Source: Pseudofrankia inefficax
GTDB taxonomy: Bacteria > Actinomycetota > Actinomycetes > Frankiales > Frankiaceae
Reading direction: 5' to 3'
Assembly: GCF_000166135.1 (NCBI RefSeq)
Contig: NC_014666.1
Coordinates: 8,508,601-8,572,600 of the forward strand
DNA length: 64,000 nucleotides
Part shown: positions 50,688 through 59,093 of the stretch, piece after piece
Numbering within the stretch: position 1 is the stretch's first letter
How the letters are laid out: the number at the start of each line of letters is the position of its first letter
Made by a program: the position numbers and the translations under genes
Notes under the pieces: model-generated
Seen by the model: only the letters and a program-made list of their open reading frames with translations
Database searches by the model: none
Told to the model about the DNA's origin: nothing

Positions 50688-52340
50688 ATGAACAAGGTAG
50701 AGGCTGTCGTCATTAACTGGAAACGTCCAGGCAATGTCGAGCGGATCGTGGACGCGCTGCAGGCGCAATCCGTGCCCTGCACGGTCACGGTATGTGACAC
50801 CCATATCGACGACCAATACACGCTGTCCCAGGCGACGCTGTCCAGCGCCGACCGGGTCTACCGCTGGGGCCACAACACCGGGCCGTACTCCAGGTTCGTG
50901 CCGCTGGCCGCCTACGACCACGAGTACACGTTCTTCGTCGACGACGACATGCTGCCCGGGACCCGCTGCGTCGAGCACTTCGTGAACACCGCCGAGTCGC
51001 TCCCCGGCTTCGGCTCGATCGGCCAGATGGGCCGGATCGTCCCGCCGGACGGGGTCTACACCGCCCGCAACGTCGGCCGGCTGCCGAAGGCGCGGGAGAT
51101 CGACATCCTGGTCCGCGGCTTCTTCGTCCGGACCCGCAACCTGCACCACATCGCCCAGCTCCGCTGGCTGATGAACTACATGGCGGAGCAGGTCCCCGAG
51201 GACGACATGCTGCTCTGCGTCGCGATGCGGCTGTGCGCCGGGCTGCGCAACTACCTGACGCCGAACGACCCCGACCCCGAGACGCTGATGAACCGCAGCG
51301 AACTGCCGGATCCGCACGCCCTGCATCGTCGGCCGGACCACATCCAGCGCCGGATCGACTTCATGCTCGCCGCCAGGGCCATCGGCTGGCTCTCGGTCAG
51401 CCCCCCGCCCGCCATCCCCAAGCAGCTCACCGCGGCCGACCTGAACGGAGCCAACGGCACCGGCAAGCGCGACGAGACGTCGGTCAAGCAACTGTCGGCG
51501 CCACCCCTCGACGTCTCCCTGAACGGCCATGGGCCGACGGCGCAGAACGGACTGGCGGCACAGAACGGCAGACCGGCCAGGCAGGGGGCGCGGCCCAGCA
51601 AGCCGGGCGCCAATCGCGGCGTCGTCTACCTCGCCCTGGGCGAGAGCTACGCCAACCTGGTCACGGACAGCGCGCGCACGCTGCGCCTGCACGGCTATGA
51701 CGGCCCGGTGCGGGTCATCACCGACGCGCCCAGCCACGAGCTGGTCGACCTGGAATGCGAGACCCTCGTCGTCGGCAGCCTTCCCGGCGGCTTCGCGTCC
51801 CGTTTCCACAAGACGCAGCTGAACCGCTGGTCGTTCGAGCGGACCCTGTTCCTGGACGCCGACACGATCGTCATCTCCTCGATCGACGAGGTCTGGGAGC
51901 TGCTCGCCGGCCGCGACATGGCGATGGCGCCGGACATGCACTCGTCGGTCGCCGACGTCATCGCGCGCAGCGTCAACGACCCGAGCCGGCGCGCACCCGA
52001 ATACCAGCTCATGCAGGAGCTCGGCCTGAGCGACCGGCGCTACTACAACAGCGGCGTCATGCTCTGGGACCAGAACGGCCGGGTGTCCAGGATGTTCAAC
52101 CGCTGGCACCAGGAGTGGAACCGGTTCGGTGGGGAGGACCAGCTCGCGCTCGTCCGCGCGATCGCCGCCACCGGGACGAAGGTCTCCACCCTGGACTCGG
52201 CCTGGAACCGCAGGCCGAAGGCGTTCTCCTCCATCGACGAGGCCCGCGGTGCCGGCGTCCGCATCCTGCACTTCCTGTCCCGCCAGCGCTCGCTGCTCAA
52301 CGACGCCTACCTCGGTGTCGTGGCGGAGTACCTGGGCTGA
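50688..52340 (+). CDS. Two-domain glycosyltransferase (GT2-like plus GT8-like)
   Basis: In this 550-residue protein, residues 1-240 form a GT-A domain with EAVVINWKRPGNVERIVDAL and the metal motif DDD 85-87 (FFVDDDMLPG). An Asn/Gly/Gln-rich linker covers about 250-308. Residues 310-550 form a second domain with LFLDADTIVISSIDEVWEL (DxD 390-392) and NSGVMLWD, typical of GT8/glycogenin enzymes. It probably adds two sugars in sequence to a glycan. ATG 50688 is used; ATG 50673 is an in-frame alternative. A CRP site lies upstream. The 3' end overlaps the convergent MFS gene by 34 bases. Confidence 0.85.
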   Translation: MNKVEAVVINWKRPGNVERIVDALQAQSVPCTVTVCDTHIDDQYTLSQATLSSADRVYRWGHNTGPYSRFVPLAAYDHEYTFFVDDDMLPGTRCVEHFVNTAESLPGFGSIGQMGRIVPPDGVYTARNVGRLPKAREIDILVRGFFVRTRNLHHIAQLRWLMNYMAEQVPEDDMLLCVAMRLCAGLRNYLTPNDPDPETLMNRSELPDPHALHRRPDHIQRRIDFMLAARAIGWLSVSPPPAIPKQLTAADLNGANGTGKRDETSVKQLSAPPLDVSLNGHGPTAQNGLAAQNGRPARQGARPSKPGANRGVVYLALGESYANLVTDSARTLRLHGYDGPVRVITDAPSHELVDLECETLVVGSLPGGFASRFHKTQLNRWSFERTLFLDADTIVISSIDEVWELLAGRDMAMAPDMHSSVADVIARSVNDPSRRAPEYQLMQELGLSDRRYYNSGVMLWDQNGRVSRMFNRWHQEWNRFGGEDQLALVRAIAATGTKVSTLDSAWNRRPKAFSSIDEARGAGVRILHFLSRQRSLLNDAYLGVVAEYLG

Positions 52341-53878
52341 CGGCCCGCGGCGCCCAGCGGGCAGTTGTCCGCGGTGGTCGCGACTGGCGTCGCGTCCAGG
52401 GCGCAGTGGGTGAAGTGCGCGGGGCGCAGGTGCCTGCGACGGGCCGCGCGCTGGTCCGGCCGGTTGCGGATGCTGGCGGCCGCGGTGAGACCGCCGACGG
52501 CGGCGATCGCGGCGGCCAACAGCATCGCGATCCGGAAGCCGTGGTCGAACGCGCCGGCCTGCAGGTAGGAGGCTCCGGAGAGACCGGCCACGGCGGGCAG
52601 GACGGCGACCGCGAGCAGCTGCGCGGTGCGGGCGACGTCGTTGTTCACCGCGGAGGCGACGCCGGCCTTCTCGACCGGCGCCGCGGCGAGCGCGGTGGAC
52701 GTCAACGGCGCGACGGTCGTCGCCAGCCCCAGGCCCAGCACGATCACCGCGGGCAGGACGTCACGCCAGTAGCCGTCGCCGTGGCCGGCGCGGGACAGCA
52801 GCGCGAGCCCGCCGCCGGCCACCAGCGGGCCGACGCTCATCTGCAGCCGGGGACCGATCCGCGCGGCCAGCGCCCCGGACCGCGCCGACAGCGTCAACAT
52901 GATGATCGTGATGGGCAGCAACGCGGTGCCCGCCTCGACCGGCGAGTAGCCGCCAACCTCCTGCAGCTCGATCGGGAGCAGGAACAACGCCCCACCGAGC
53001 CCGGCATAGACCACGAAGGTGACCAGGTTGGCGGCCGCGAACTGGCGGGACGCGAACAGGCTCGGCGGCAGCATCGGCTCGTGGGTGCGCCGTTCGGCGG
53101 TCACGAAGGCCACCAGCAGCGCGGCTCCCGCCACGAGCGGCACGATCACCGGACCCGACGTCCAGCCGCGTGACGGGCCCTCGATCAGCCCGTAGCAGAG
53201 CCCGACCAGGCCGAGCGTCCCGAGGGCCGCGCCGCGCAGGTCGATCCGCCGCGGCGCCGCCGGGTCCGTCGACTCGGGGACGTGCCGGGCCGCGATGAGG
53301 ATGACGGCGACGGCCAGCGGCAGGTTCAGGAAGAAGATCAGCCGCCACGACACGGCCGCCACCAGCCAGCCGCCGAGGAACGGCCCCACCGCGGTCGCGA
53401 CCCCGGACAGCCCGGACCACGCGCCGATCGCCCGGGACCGGTCCTGCGCGCCGAAGGAGGACTGGAGGATCGCGAGGCTGCCCGGGGTGAGCAGCGCGGC
53501 GCCGACCCCCTGCAGCGCCCGGGCGCCGATCAGCATGGACGCGTTCGGCGCGAGCCCGCACAGCAGCGAGGCGGTCGCGAACCAGACGACGCCGATCACG
53601 AAGACCTTGCGGCGGCCGTACCGATCGCCGAGCGAGCCGCCGACCAGCAGCAGTCCCGCGAGGGTGAGCGTGTAGGCGGTCACGACCCACTGCAGCGACG
53701 CGAGCCCGGTGCCGAAGTCGCGCCCGATCGAGGGCAGCGCGACCCCGACGGCGGTCGCGTCGATCGCGGCGAGTCCCGAGCCGAGCACGGTCGCGATCAG
53801 CACCCACCGACCCGGCGCGGACGAGAACACCAGCGCGGGCGCCAAGTCCGGCCCGGCCGGGACTGGTTGGGTCGACAT
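52307..53878 (-). CDS. MFS drug exporter, DHA2 (14-helix) family
   Basis: This 523-residue protein has 14 predicted helices, with antiporter motif A GGSLGDRYGRRKVFVIG after helix 2, AIDATAVGVALPSIGRDF in helix 1 and the motif C-like GPFLGGWLVAAVSWR in helix 5. It should export drugs or toxic metabolites using the proton gradient. The C-terminal 55 residues after the last helix are basic and non-conserved. The end overlaps the glycosyltransferase gene. A 53-residue membrane protein gene ends 10 bases upstream, which suggests coupled translation. Confidence 0.92.
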   Translation of the reverse strand: MSTQPVPAGPDLAPALVFSSAPGRWVLIATVLGSGLAAIDATAVGVALPSIGRDFGTGLASLQWVVTAYTLTLAGLLLVGGSLGDRYGRRKVFVIGVVWFATASLLCGLAPNASMLIGARALQGVGAALLTPGSLAILQSSFGAQDRSRAIGAWSGLSGVATAVGPFLGGWLVAAVSWRLIFFLNLPLAVAVILIAARHVPESTDPAAPRRIDLRGAALGTLGLVGLCYGLIEGPSRGWTSGPVIVPLVAGAALLVAFVTAERRTHEPMLPPSLFASRQFAAANLVTFVVYAGLGGALFLLPIELQEVGGYSPVEAGTALLPITIIMLTLSARSGALAARIGPRLQMSVGPLVAGGGLALLSRAGHGDGYWRDVLPAVIVLGLGLATTVAPLTSTALAAAPVEKAGVASAVNNDVARTAQLLAVAVLPAVAGLSGASYLQAGAFDHGFRIAMLLAAAIAAVGGLTAAASIRNRPDQRAARRRHLRPAHFTHCALDATPVATTADNCPLGAAGRQPRYSATTPR

Positions 53879-53888
53879 GGCCCGAACG

Positions 53889-54050
53889 CTACGCGTGCCG
53901 GTCCTCCTGCAGGGCTCGGATCGAGGCGGCCAGCCGGGTGTCAGCGAGGTCTCGCCGCTCCTCGAGCACCCGGAGCAGGACCAGCAGGAAGACGGTCCCC
54001 GACGCGAAGACCAGCGCCAGGATCAGTGTGAAGACGTAGAACTCCAGCAC
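53889..54050 (-). CDS. Small single-pass membrane protein upstream of the MFS exporter
   Basis: This 53-residue product of GTG 54050 begins MLEFYVFTLILALVFASGTV and continues with a helix up to LLRV, then a charged tail (EERRDLADTRLAASIRALQE). GGAGG lies six bases before the start and the gene ends 10 bases before the MFS ATG. Size, placement and topology suggest an accessory or regulatory subunit of the exporter. No family is recognised. Confidence 0.65.
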   Translation of the reverse strand: MLEFYVFTLILALVFASGTVFLLVLLRVLEERRDLADTRLAASIRALQEDRHA

Positions 54051-54139
54051 GGCGAACCTCCATGGGTTCGGTTCTTGCGCTGTCCACGCTGGCTGACCAC
54101 CCGGGTCAGGGGCGACCAGTGGCCGTGGACCTGTTCCGT

Positions 54140-55576
54140 TCAGTGCTTGTCACCGCTCCTGGGTCCGTGGGAGCGGATGGTGACCGGCGCGCCGCACACG
54201 TCGGCGACGACGTCCGGCCAGTCCGCCGGGCCGGGCGGGCACGGGTCGAGGACGGGCCGGGCCCGCGACAGCAGCCCGGTCAGCTCCGCCGCTCGCGCCA
54301 GGTCACCGGAGGGCCCGGGCACCAGGCGGTCGACCCGCCGCGAGCCGGCCGGCTCGGCATCCGCCGGTCCGGCCGGGTCACGCACGGCGCTCGCGTCCAT
54401 GTGGTCAGCGTCGCGCGCGACCGCCGGCCCAATGTCGTCACAGTCCGGGATGCCGGAGCGGCCGGGAGTCGGCTGCACGACTGTGCCGGCCGGGCTGACC
54501 TCGTACGAACGGCAGATTCCCAGCCGTTGGCGGCTGGGCGCGTCGAGGTGGGTGAGCGCCACCGCGTCGACCCCACCGGCGACGTCGACGGCGTACCGGT
54601 GCGCGACCGCGTCGAAATGGCCGACGCGAAACGCGCCCTGCCAGCGGCCGGTGCCGTTGTGCCGGTCCGGCAGCGCGGCGGCCAGCACGGCGTCCTCGGT
54701 CACCAGCGGGCCGGCGCCATGCCGGGTGGTGTAGGTCCGCACCACCCCCAGCCGACGGGCGTCGCCGGCGGGCACGCCCGCGTCGCACAGCAGCTTCTCC
54801 GCGTTCGCGAACGTCGTCGTCGACCAGGTCGTGTACGGGTGGAAGCCGTGCCACTCGTCGAGCAGCACGCCCTGCGCCCCCTCGAAGACCACCGGTCCGA
54901 CCCGGGCCAGCTCGGTGAGGTGCCGGTCGTCGACGAGCTGGACGGCCCGCGCGAACTGCCCGAACACCTCGACGCAGGCGTCCACCGGCGGCAGCTCGCC
55001 ACCGGCCCGAGCGGGTCCCGCCAGCGGGCCGAGCTCCGCCTCCAGGCGGTCCCGCAGCTCGGTCAGCAGCCGGCGCAGCCGGGCCGGCCTGGCGCAGTCG
55101 CGGGCCCGGGGCGCGTCGTCGGGGTGGGAGAGCGCGTAGGCGGCGGTCTCACCGATGCCCATCCCGCACGAGCCGTGCCGGCCGGCGCCGCGCGCCAGCT
55201 CCCTGGTCCGGTTCGCGGCGACGTGGTACGGGGTCGTGAGCAGGGCGTCCCCGTGCACCGTCAGCCGGGCGAACGGGTCGGGCACGCCGAGAGCCGCCAG
55301 GTGCGCCGCCTCGGCAGCGAGCGCCAGCGGGTCCACGAGGACGTACCGCGACAGGTGCGTCGGCACGCCGGTGAGCGTGCCCGAGCCGAACTGGGCGAAC
55401 GTGTGGTGCCGGCCGTCGTCGGTGACGACGTTGTGCGCCGCCTGCGCGCCGCCGTTGAACCGGACCACGGCCGCCACCGGCCGCCCGTCCGCCGCCGCGA
55501 CCCGGCAGAGGTGGTCGACGACCGTTCCCTTGCCGGCGTCGCCGAACCCGAGGTCGACGACGATCGTGTGCCGCAT
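54140..55576 (-). CDS. Adenylosuccinate synthetase homologue (divergent PurA-like)
   Basis: This 478-residue protein has PurA-like motifs in order: P-loop GDAGKG with the catalytic Asp13, a His48 region (RFNGGAQAAHNV), GMGIGET, VVFEGAQGVLLDEWHGFHPY and RHGAGPLVTED. True PurA has GDEGKG, GGHNAGH and a more conserved C-terminus, so this is a distant paralogue rather than the purine enzyme. It may join an amino acid to a nucleotide other than IMP, or form another GTP-dependent bond. It is the last gene of the NrtR-J/kinase-VWA operon. AGGAGGAG precedes ATG 55576. Confidence 0.8.
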   Translation of the reverse strand: MRHTIVVDLGFGDAGKGTVVDHLCRVAAADGRPVAAVVRFNGGAQAAHNVVTDDGRHHTFAQFGSGTLTGVPTHLSRYVLVDPLALAAEAAHLAALGVPDPFARLTVHGDALLTTPYHVAANRTRELARGAGRHGSCGMGIGETAAYALSHPDDAPRARDCARPARLRRLLTELRDRLEAELGPLAGPARAGGELPPVDACVEVFGQFARAVQLVDDRHLTELARVGPVVFEGAQGVLLDEWHGFHPYTTWSTTTFANAEKLLCDAGVPAGDARRLGVVRTYTTRHGAGPLVTEDAVLAAALPDRHNGTGRWQGAFRVGHFDAVAHRYAVDVAGGVDAVALTHLDAPSRQRLGICRSYEVSPAGTVVQPTPGRSGIPDCDDIGPAVARDADHMDASAVRDPAGPADAEPAGSRRVDRLVPGPSGDLARAAELTGLLSRARPVLDPCPPGPADWPDVVADVCGAPVTIRSHGPRSGDKH

Positions 55577-55642
55577 GAGAACTCCTCCTGGTCGACTGGC
55601 GTCGGGTCCGGGGGCGGCCCCGCTGGGCCCCGGACGGATGGG

Positions 55643-56641
55643 TCAGAGCCGGGCGATGCCGGTTCCGCCGCGCTGCGCGGGCGGCTGGCCGCTCGGGCCG
55701 GGGGTGATCTCGCGGCGGTCTGGGCCGCCGGGGCGCATCCGGGCGAGCGCCTTGCCGACCGGGGCGACGGCGGCACCGGCGCCGACGTCGCGCAGGTCGT
55801 CGAGGCCCTCGTCGAGGTCGATCGAGTCCTCCAGGATGCCGATCGTCAGCGCGATCGTCTCGCAGGCGAGCCCCAGGTCGTCGAGCTCGATCACCCGCTC
55901 GCCCAGCAGCTCCCGCCAGGTCGCGAGCACCTCGTGGTCCTGCGCGTGCGCGGTCCCGGCCGGGATGATGAAGAAGACGTTGTACGTCCGCTCCAGCTCC
56001 TCGATGATCTCCCTGGTCGGGATGGCGGCCCGCAGCTGGTCGCCGAGCAGGTCACGGACCTGGCCGGCGTCCACCTTCCGGTACGGCTTCTCGTCGCCGA
56101 TGACGAACAGGTAGCCCTTCTTGCCGCGCTTCTCGACACAGTCGAGCGCGGTGTGCCGGGCCATGAAGTACATCGCCAGCTCGTAGGACTCCATGACCTG
56201 GCCGCCGCCACCACCCTCCAGGATGATGTTGCCAAGCTGCTCGTCCATCCGGTTGTCCGACTCGAACTGGCCGACCTGCAGCGGCACCCGGTCGCACGTC
56301 GCGTCCCCGATGGCGCCGAACATGATCTGCGGGTGCTCGACGTAGCCCTTGCGCAGCAGCAGCCCGAACAGCGACGGCAGCTTGGCCTGCAGTTCCTTCG
56401 GCACCGAGCCCATCGAGCCGGTGACGTCGAAGAGCACCGAGATCGCCAGCGAGGTGGGGTGCTCGGCCGAGTCACGGCTCTCCCGCTTGCCCACGCCGAA
56501 CGGGTCCAGCTCCGGGTGCGCCTTCATCGCGCGACCGGCACCGCGCATCCGGTCGCTGTAGTCGAACGCGCTCGCGCCCGTGCTCGCGCGGTAGTTCGCG
56601 GCCGCGTCATAGACGTCCGTCGACCAGGCTCCGCCACCCAT
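55643..56641 (-). CDS. VWA-domain protein
   Basis: This 332-residue protein has an intact MIDAS motif, FDVTGSMG (D72, T74, S76), in a von Willebrand A fold covering about residues 62-260, with GAIGDATCD and LFVIGDEKPYRKVD as later strands. The N-terminal 60 residues are specific to this group (FDYSDRMRGAGRAMKAHPEL). No signal peptide is present, so it acts in the cytosol, probably as an Mg2+-dependent scaffold for its operon partners. GGAGGTCATC precedes ATG 56641. There is no MoxR ATPase nearby, unlike many VWA systems. Confidence 0.85.
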   Translation of the reverse strand: MGGGAWSTDVYDAAANYRASTGASAFDYSDRMRGAGRAMKAHPELDPFGVGKRESRDSAEHPTSLAISVLFDVTGSMGSVPKELQAKLPSLFGLLLRKGYVEHPQIMFGAIGDATCDRVPLQVGQFESDNRMDEQLGNIILEGGGGGQVMESYELAMYFMARHTALDCVEKRGKKGYLFVIGDEKPYRKVDAGQVRDLLGDQLRAAIPTREIIEELERTYNVFFIIPAGTAHAQDHEVLATWRELLGERVIELDDLGLACETIALTIGILEDSIDLDEGLDDLRDVGAGAAVAPVGKALARMRPGGPDRREITPGPSGQPPAQRGGTGIARL

Positions 56642-56708
56642 GATGACCTCCAGAAAACGAGAACGAACAGCCGAAAGAGAGAAGGGACGGTGACCTGCGC
56701 CTACGGGG

Positions 56709-57962
56709 TCAGGTCACGGGTGCCGGCATGGCGAACGGGCGGAAGCGCCGCGGGCCGTAGATCCGCCCGAGCAGGTCGTCGAGCTCGCCGAGCAGCCGCC
56801 AGGCGTCGTCCGGCCGCATCGCCGGCGCCGCCGGCAGGCAGCCGGTGAGGAACCGCCGGATCGGCGCCGGTACCGCCGCCGGCAGCCGGGCCGGGTCCTC
56901 GTCGCCGAGCAGGTAGGAGACGCACCGGCTGGCGAGCGCGATGTCGGTCGCCGCGGCCGGCGGCTCGCGGCGGGCCACCTCGGCCGGGTACCAGTCGGCG
57001 TAGGCGGCGACCAGCGCCGGAATCCGCCGGCTCGGGTCGTCCGGTCCGGCGGCGGGCCGGTAGGGGCCGACGACCGCGCCGTCCGCCGGCTCGGGAATCG
57101 CGCTGTAGCACCAGTCGACGAGGACCAGGCCGTGCTGGGCCGGATGGATGAGCACGTGTGGCGGCAGCACCGCGCCGTGCGCGACACCGGCGCGGTGCGC
57201 GTACCCGATCGCGACCAGCAGCCGTCGCCACATCCAGGCCGCGTCCCGCGGGTCGAGCCCGTCCGGGTAGGCGGCTCGCACCTCGGCCAGCGTGACGAAG
57301 CCGTCGAGCCGAGCCAGCACGTTCACCCGCCGGGCCGGGGCGGGCCCGCCGTCCGCCAGCCGGGCCGTGTCGACCAGCGTGGGCACGTAGGCGGCGTGCC
57401 TGCGGTCGCCGAGCCGGGCGATCCGTCGCAGGGCCGTCGCCTCCCGGGCGACCAGGTCGTCGTCGTCGGCCGACCGGGCGATCTTGCACAGCAGGGTGTC
57501 CGGCGCGGGGCGGCCGTCCGCCGGCTCGACGCGGTCGACCCGGTACAGGACGGCCAGGTCGCCCTTGGCGTACGGGTGGCCGACCGTGTAGGCGTGCCGG
57601 GCGCGGCCGGTGACGACCGCGCCCGTCGACCCATCCGCACCCGGGCTCGTCGGCGCCTCGGCCGTGCCGCCCTGGTAGGCGAACCACAGCTCGGTGAGCC
57701 GCGCGAAGGCGGCCGCGGCATCCGCGCGCCGGCCGGCGGGGGCGACGTCCGGGTGGACCTGGCGCGCCATGGTCCGGTAGGCGCGGCGCGCCGTGCGTGA
57801 GGCCTCCCGCGCCGGGGTGCCGGCCGGGTCGAGCGGGCCGAACAGCGCCGACGCGGGCAGGCCCCGCCGCAGCACCTGGTCCACGATCTCGTCGAACGTG
57901 TGCGGCGGTGGTGCCGTCGAGCCGGTCCCGGCGGCGCCGGGCGAGACGGCCTCTGTGATCAT
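56709..57962 (-). CDS. J-domain protein fused to a protein-kinase-like (pseudokinase) domain
   Basis: In this 417-residue protein, residues 25-98 form a J-domain with the HPD motif at 70-72 (ARQVHPDVAP). From about residue 120 a kinase-like domain follows: Lys160 in LLCKIA and Glu174 in AREATALRRI are retained. The catalytic loop, however, reads AHGAVLPPHVLI (HGA in place of HRD) and the metal motif is LVDWC in place of DFG. It therefore probably binds but does not phosphorylate. It overlaps the NUDIX regulator gene (ATGA) and has AGGAGG before ATG 57962. The J-domain implies DnaK recruitment. Confidence 0.82.
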   Translation of the reverse strand: MITEAVSPGAAGTGSTAPPPHTFDEIVDQVLRRGLPASALFGPLDPAGTPAREASRTARRAYRTMARQVHPDVAPAGRRADAAAAFARLTELWFAYQGGTAEAPTSPGADGSTGAVVTGRARHAYTVGHPYAKGDLAVLYRVDRVEPADGRPAPDTLLCKIARSADDDDLVAREATALRRIARLGDRRHAAYVPTLVDTARLADGGPAPARRVNVLARLDGFVTLAEVRAAYPDGLDPRDAAWMWRRLLVAIGYAHRAGVAHGAVLPPHVLIHPAQHGLVLVDWCYSAIPEPADGAVVGPYRPAAGPDDPSRRIPALVAAYADWYPAEVARREPPAAATDIALASRCVSYLLGDEDPARLPAAVPAPIRRFLTGCLPAAPAMRPDDAWRLLGELDDLLGRIYGPRRFRPFAMPAPVT

Positions 57963-58819
57963 CGGGGGTCCTCCTTTCCGGGACGCAGCAGTGCGGGGTG
58001 CAGCAGCCGAGCGGGACCGGCCCGGTAGAGCCGGGCCCGGCGGCCGCCCCGGGCGCCGCCGCTGGCGGTGGTGGCGCCGGTGTCCTCGACGAACCCCGGC
58101 GCGGAGAGCACCTTGCGGTGGAAGTTGGGCGCGTGCAGCGGCTGGCCCCAGACCGTCTCGTAGACGGCCCGCAGCTCGGTGACGGTGAACTCGGCGGCCA
58201 CGAACGCGGTGGCCAGCGGCGTGTACTCGAGCTTGGAGCTGGCTCGTTCCAGGCCGTCCGCCAGGATTCGCGCGTGGTCGAACGCCATCCCGTCCCGGTC
58301 GACCGACGTGACCGGAAGCCAGGCGGCCGAGGCCGCGTCGCCACCAGCGGTGGGATCAGGCAGGTCAGGCGCGAAGGCGAGGTAGGCGACCGAGATGACC
58401 CGCATTCTCGGGTCGCGCCCCGGAGTGCCGTAGGTCCCGAGCTGCTCCAGGTGGATCCGGTCGAGCCGGCGGTCGGCCGCTCGCCGGTCCGGTGACGCGG
58501 CCAGCCCGGTCTCCTCCGCGAGCTCCCGGACGGCGGCCGCGCCGAGGTCCTCCTCGACGCGCGCGCCGTCGGGCCCGACCGTCGTCCGGATGAAGCCCCC
58601 CGGCAGGGCCCACCGGCCCGCGAAGGGCGCCTGCCCGCGCCGCACCAGCAGCACGTGCAGGGTGGGCACGGCCTCCCCCGCCGGGTTCTCCACCAGCCGG
58701 ATGGTGAGCGCGACGACGTCGACGGTGACCGCGACCGGTTCGTAGTCGCGCGGGTCGTAGGACGCGAGGAACGCGGCCTCCTCCGCCGCGCCGCCACCGG
58801 CCTGGGTCCCGTCCGCCAT
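57959..58819 (-). CDS. NrtR-like NUDIX transcriptional regulator
   Basis: In this 286-residue protein, residues 25-165 form a NUDIX domain (HVLLVRRGQAPFAGRWALPG, then AAVRELAEETGL) with an insert in the Nudix box as in NrtR. A winged-helix part follows (FTVTELRAVYETVWGQPLHA, NFHRKVLSAPGFVED). NrtR proteins sense ADP-ribose or related nucleotides and repress NAD-linked genes. The REL-x-EE residues are intact, so catalysis is possible. ATG 58819 with GGAGAG upstream is preferred; starting at ATG 58876 would put the operator palindromes inside the gene. It heads the four-gene operon. Confidence 0.85.
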   Translation of the reverse strand: MADGTQAGGGAAEEAAFLASYDPRDYEPVAVTVDVVALTIRLVENPAGEAVPTLHVLLVRRGQAPFAGRWALPGGFIRTTVGPDGARVEEDLGAAAVRELAEETGLAASPDRRAADRRLDRIHLEQLGTYGTPGRDPRMRVISVAYLAFAPDLPDPTAGGDAASAAWLPVTSVDRDGMAFDHARILADGLERASSKLEYTPLATAFVAAEFTVTELRAVYETVWGQPLHAPNFHRKVLSAPGFVEDTGATTASGGARGGRRARLYRAGPARLLHPALLRPGKEDPR

Positions 58820-58866
58820 CGAGCTCTCCGTTCCGTCGTGAGCTGTCCTCGCCGAGCCGCTCATTC

Positions 58867-58897
58867 TTCTCGACATGAGAAATTCTTAGATTGAGAA
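58867..58897. promoter_or_regulatory. Paired palindromic operators upstream of the NrtR-like gene
   Basis: TTCTC-GACAT-GAGAA (58867-58881) and TTCTT-AGATT-GAGAA (58883-58897) are two 15-base palindromes with the same arms, 16 bases apart. They lie about 50-80 bases before ATG 58819 and are the natural binding sites for the NUDIX regulator. Confidence 0.65.
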
Positions 58898-59093
58898 GAA
58901 CGTAGGTGACGGATCGTCCGATGGCAAGAGGTGTCAGCGAACAGACATCGCCCGGCACCTTCCGGTGGAAGCACGAGGTTCCCGCCCCGGCCCGCGTCCC
59001 GACGGCCAGGAGCGGCCGGGGGACGGCGGGACGCGGACCGGTGGGAGCCCCGTCAGGACCTGGCAGGTCCCGGGTCCCGCCAGCGCGGGATTC

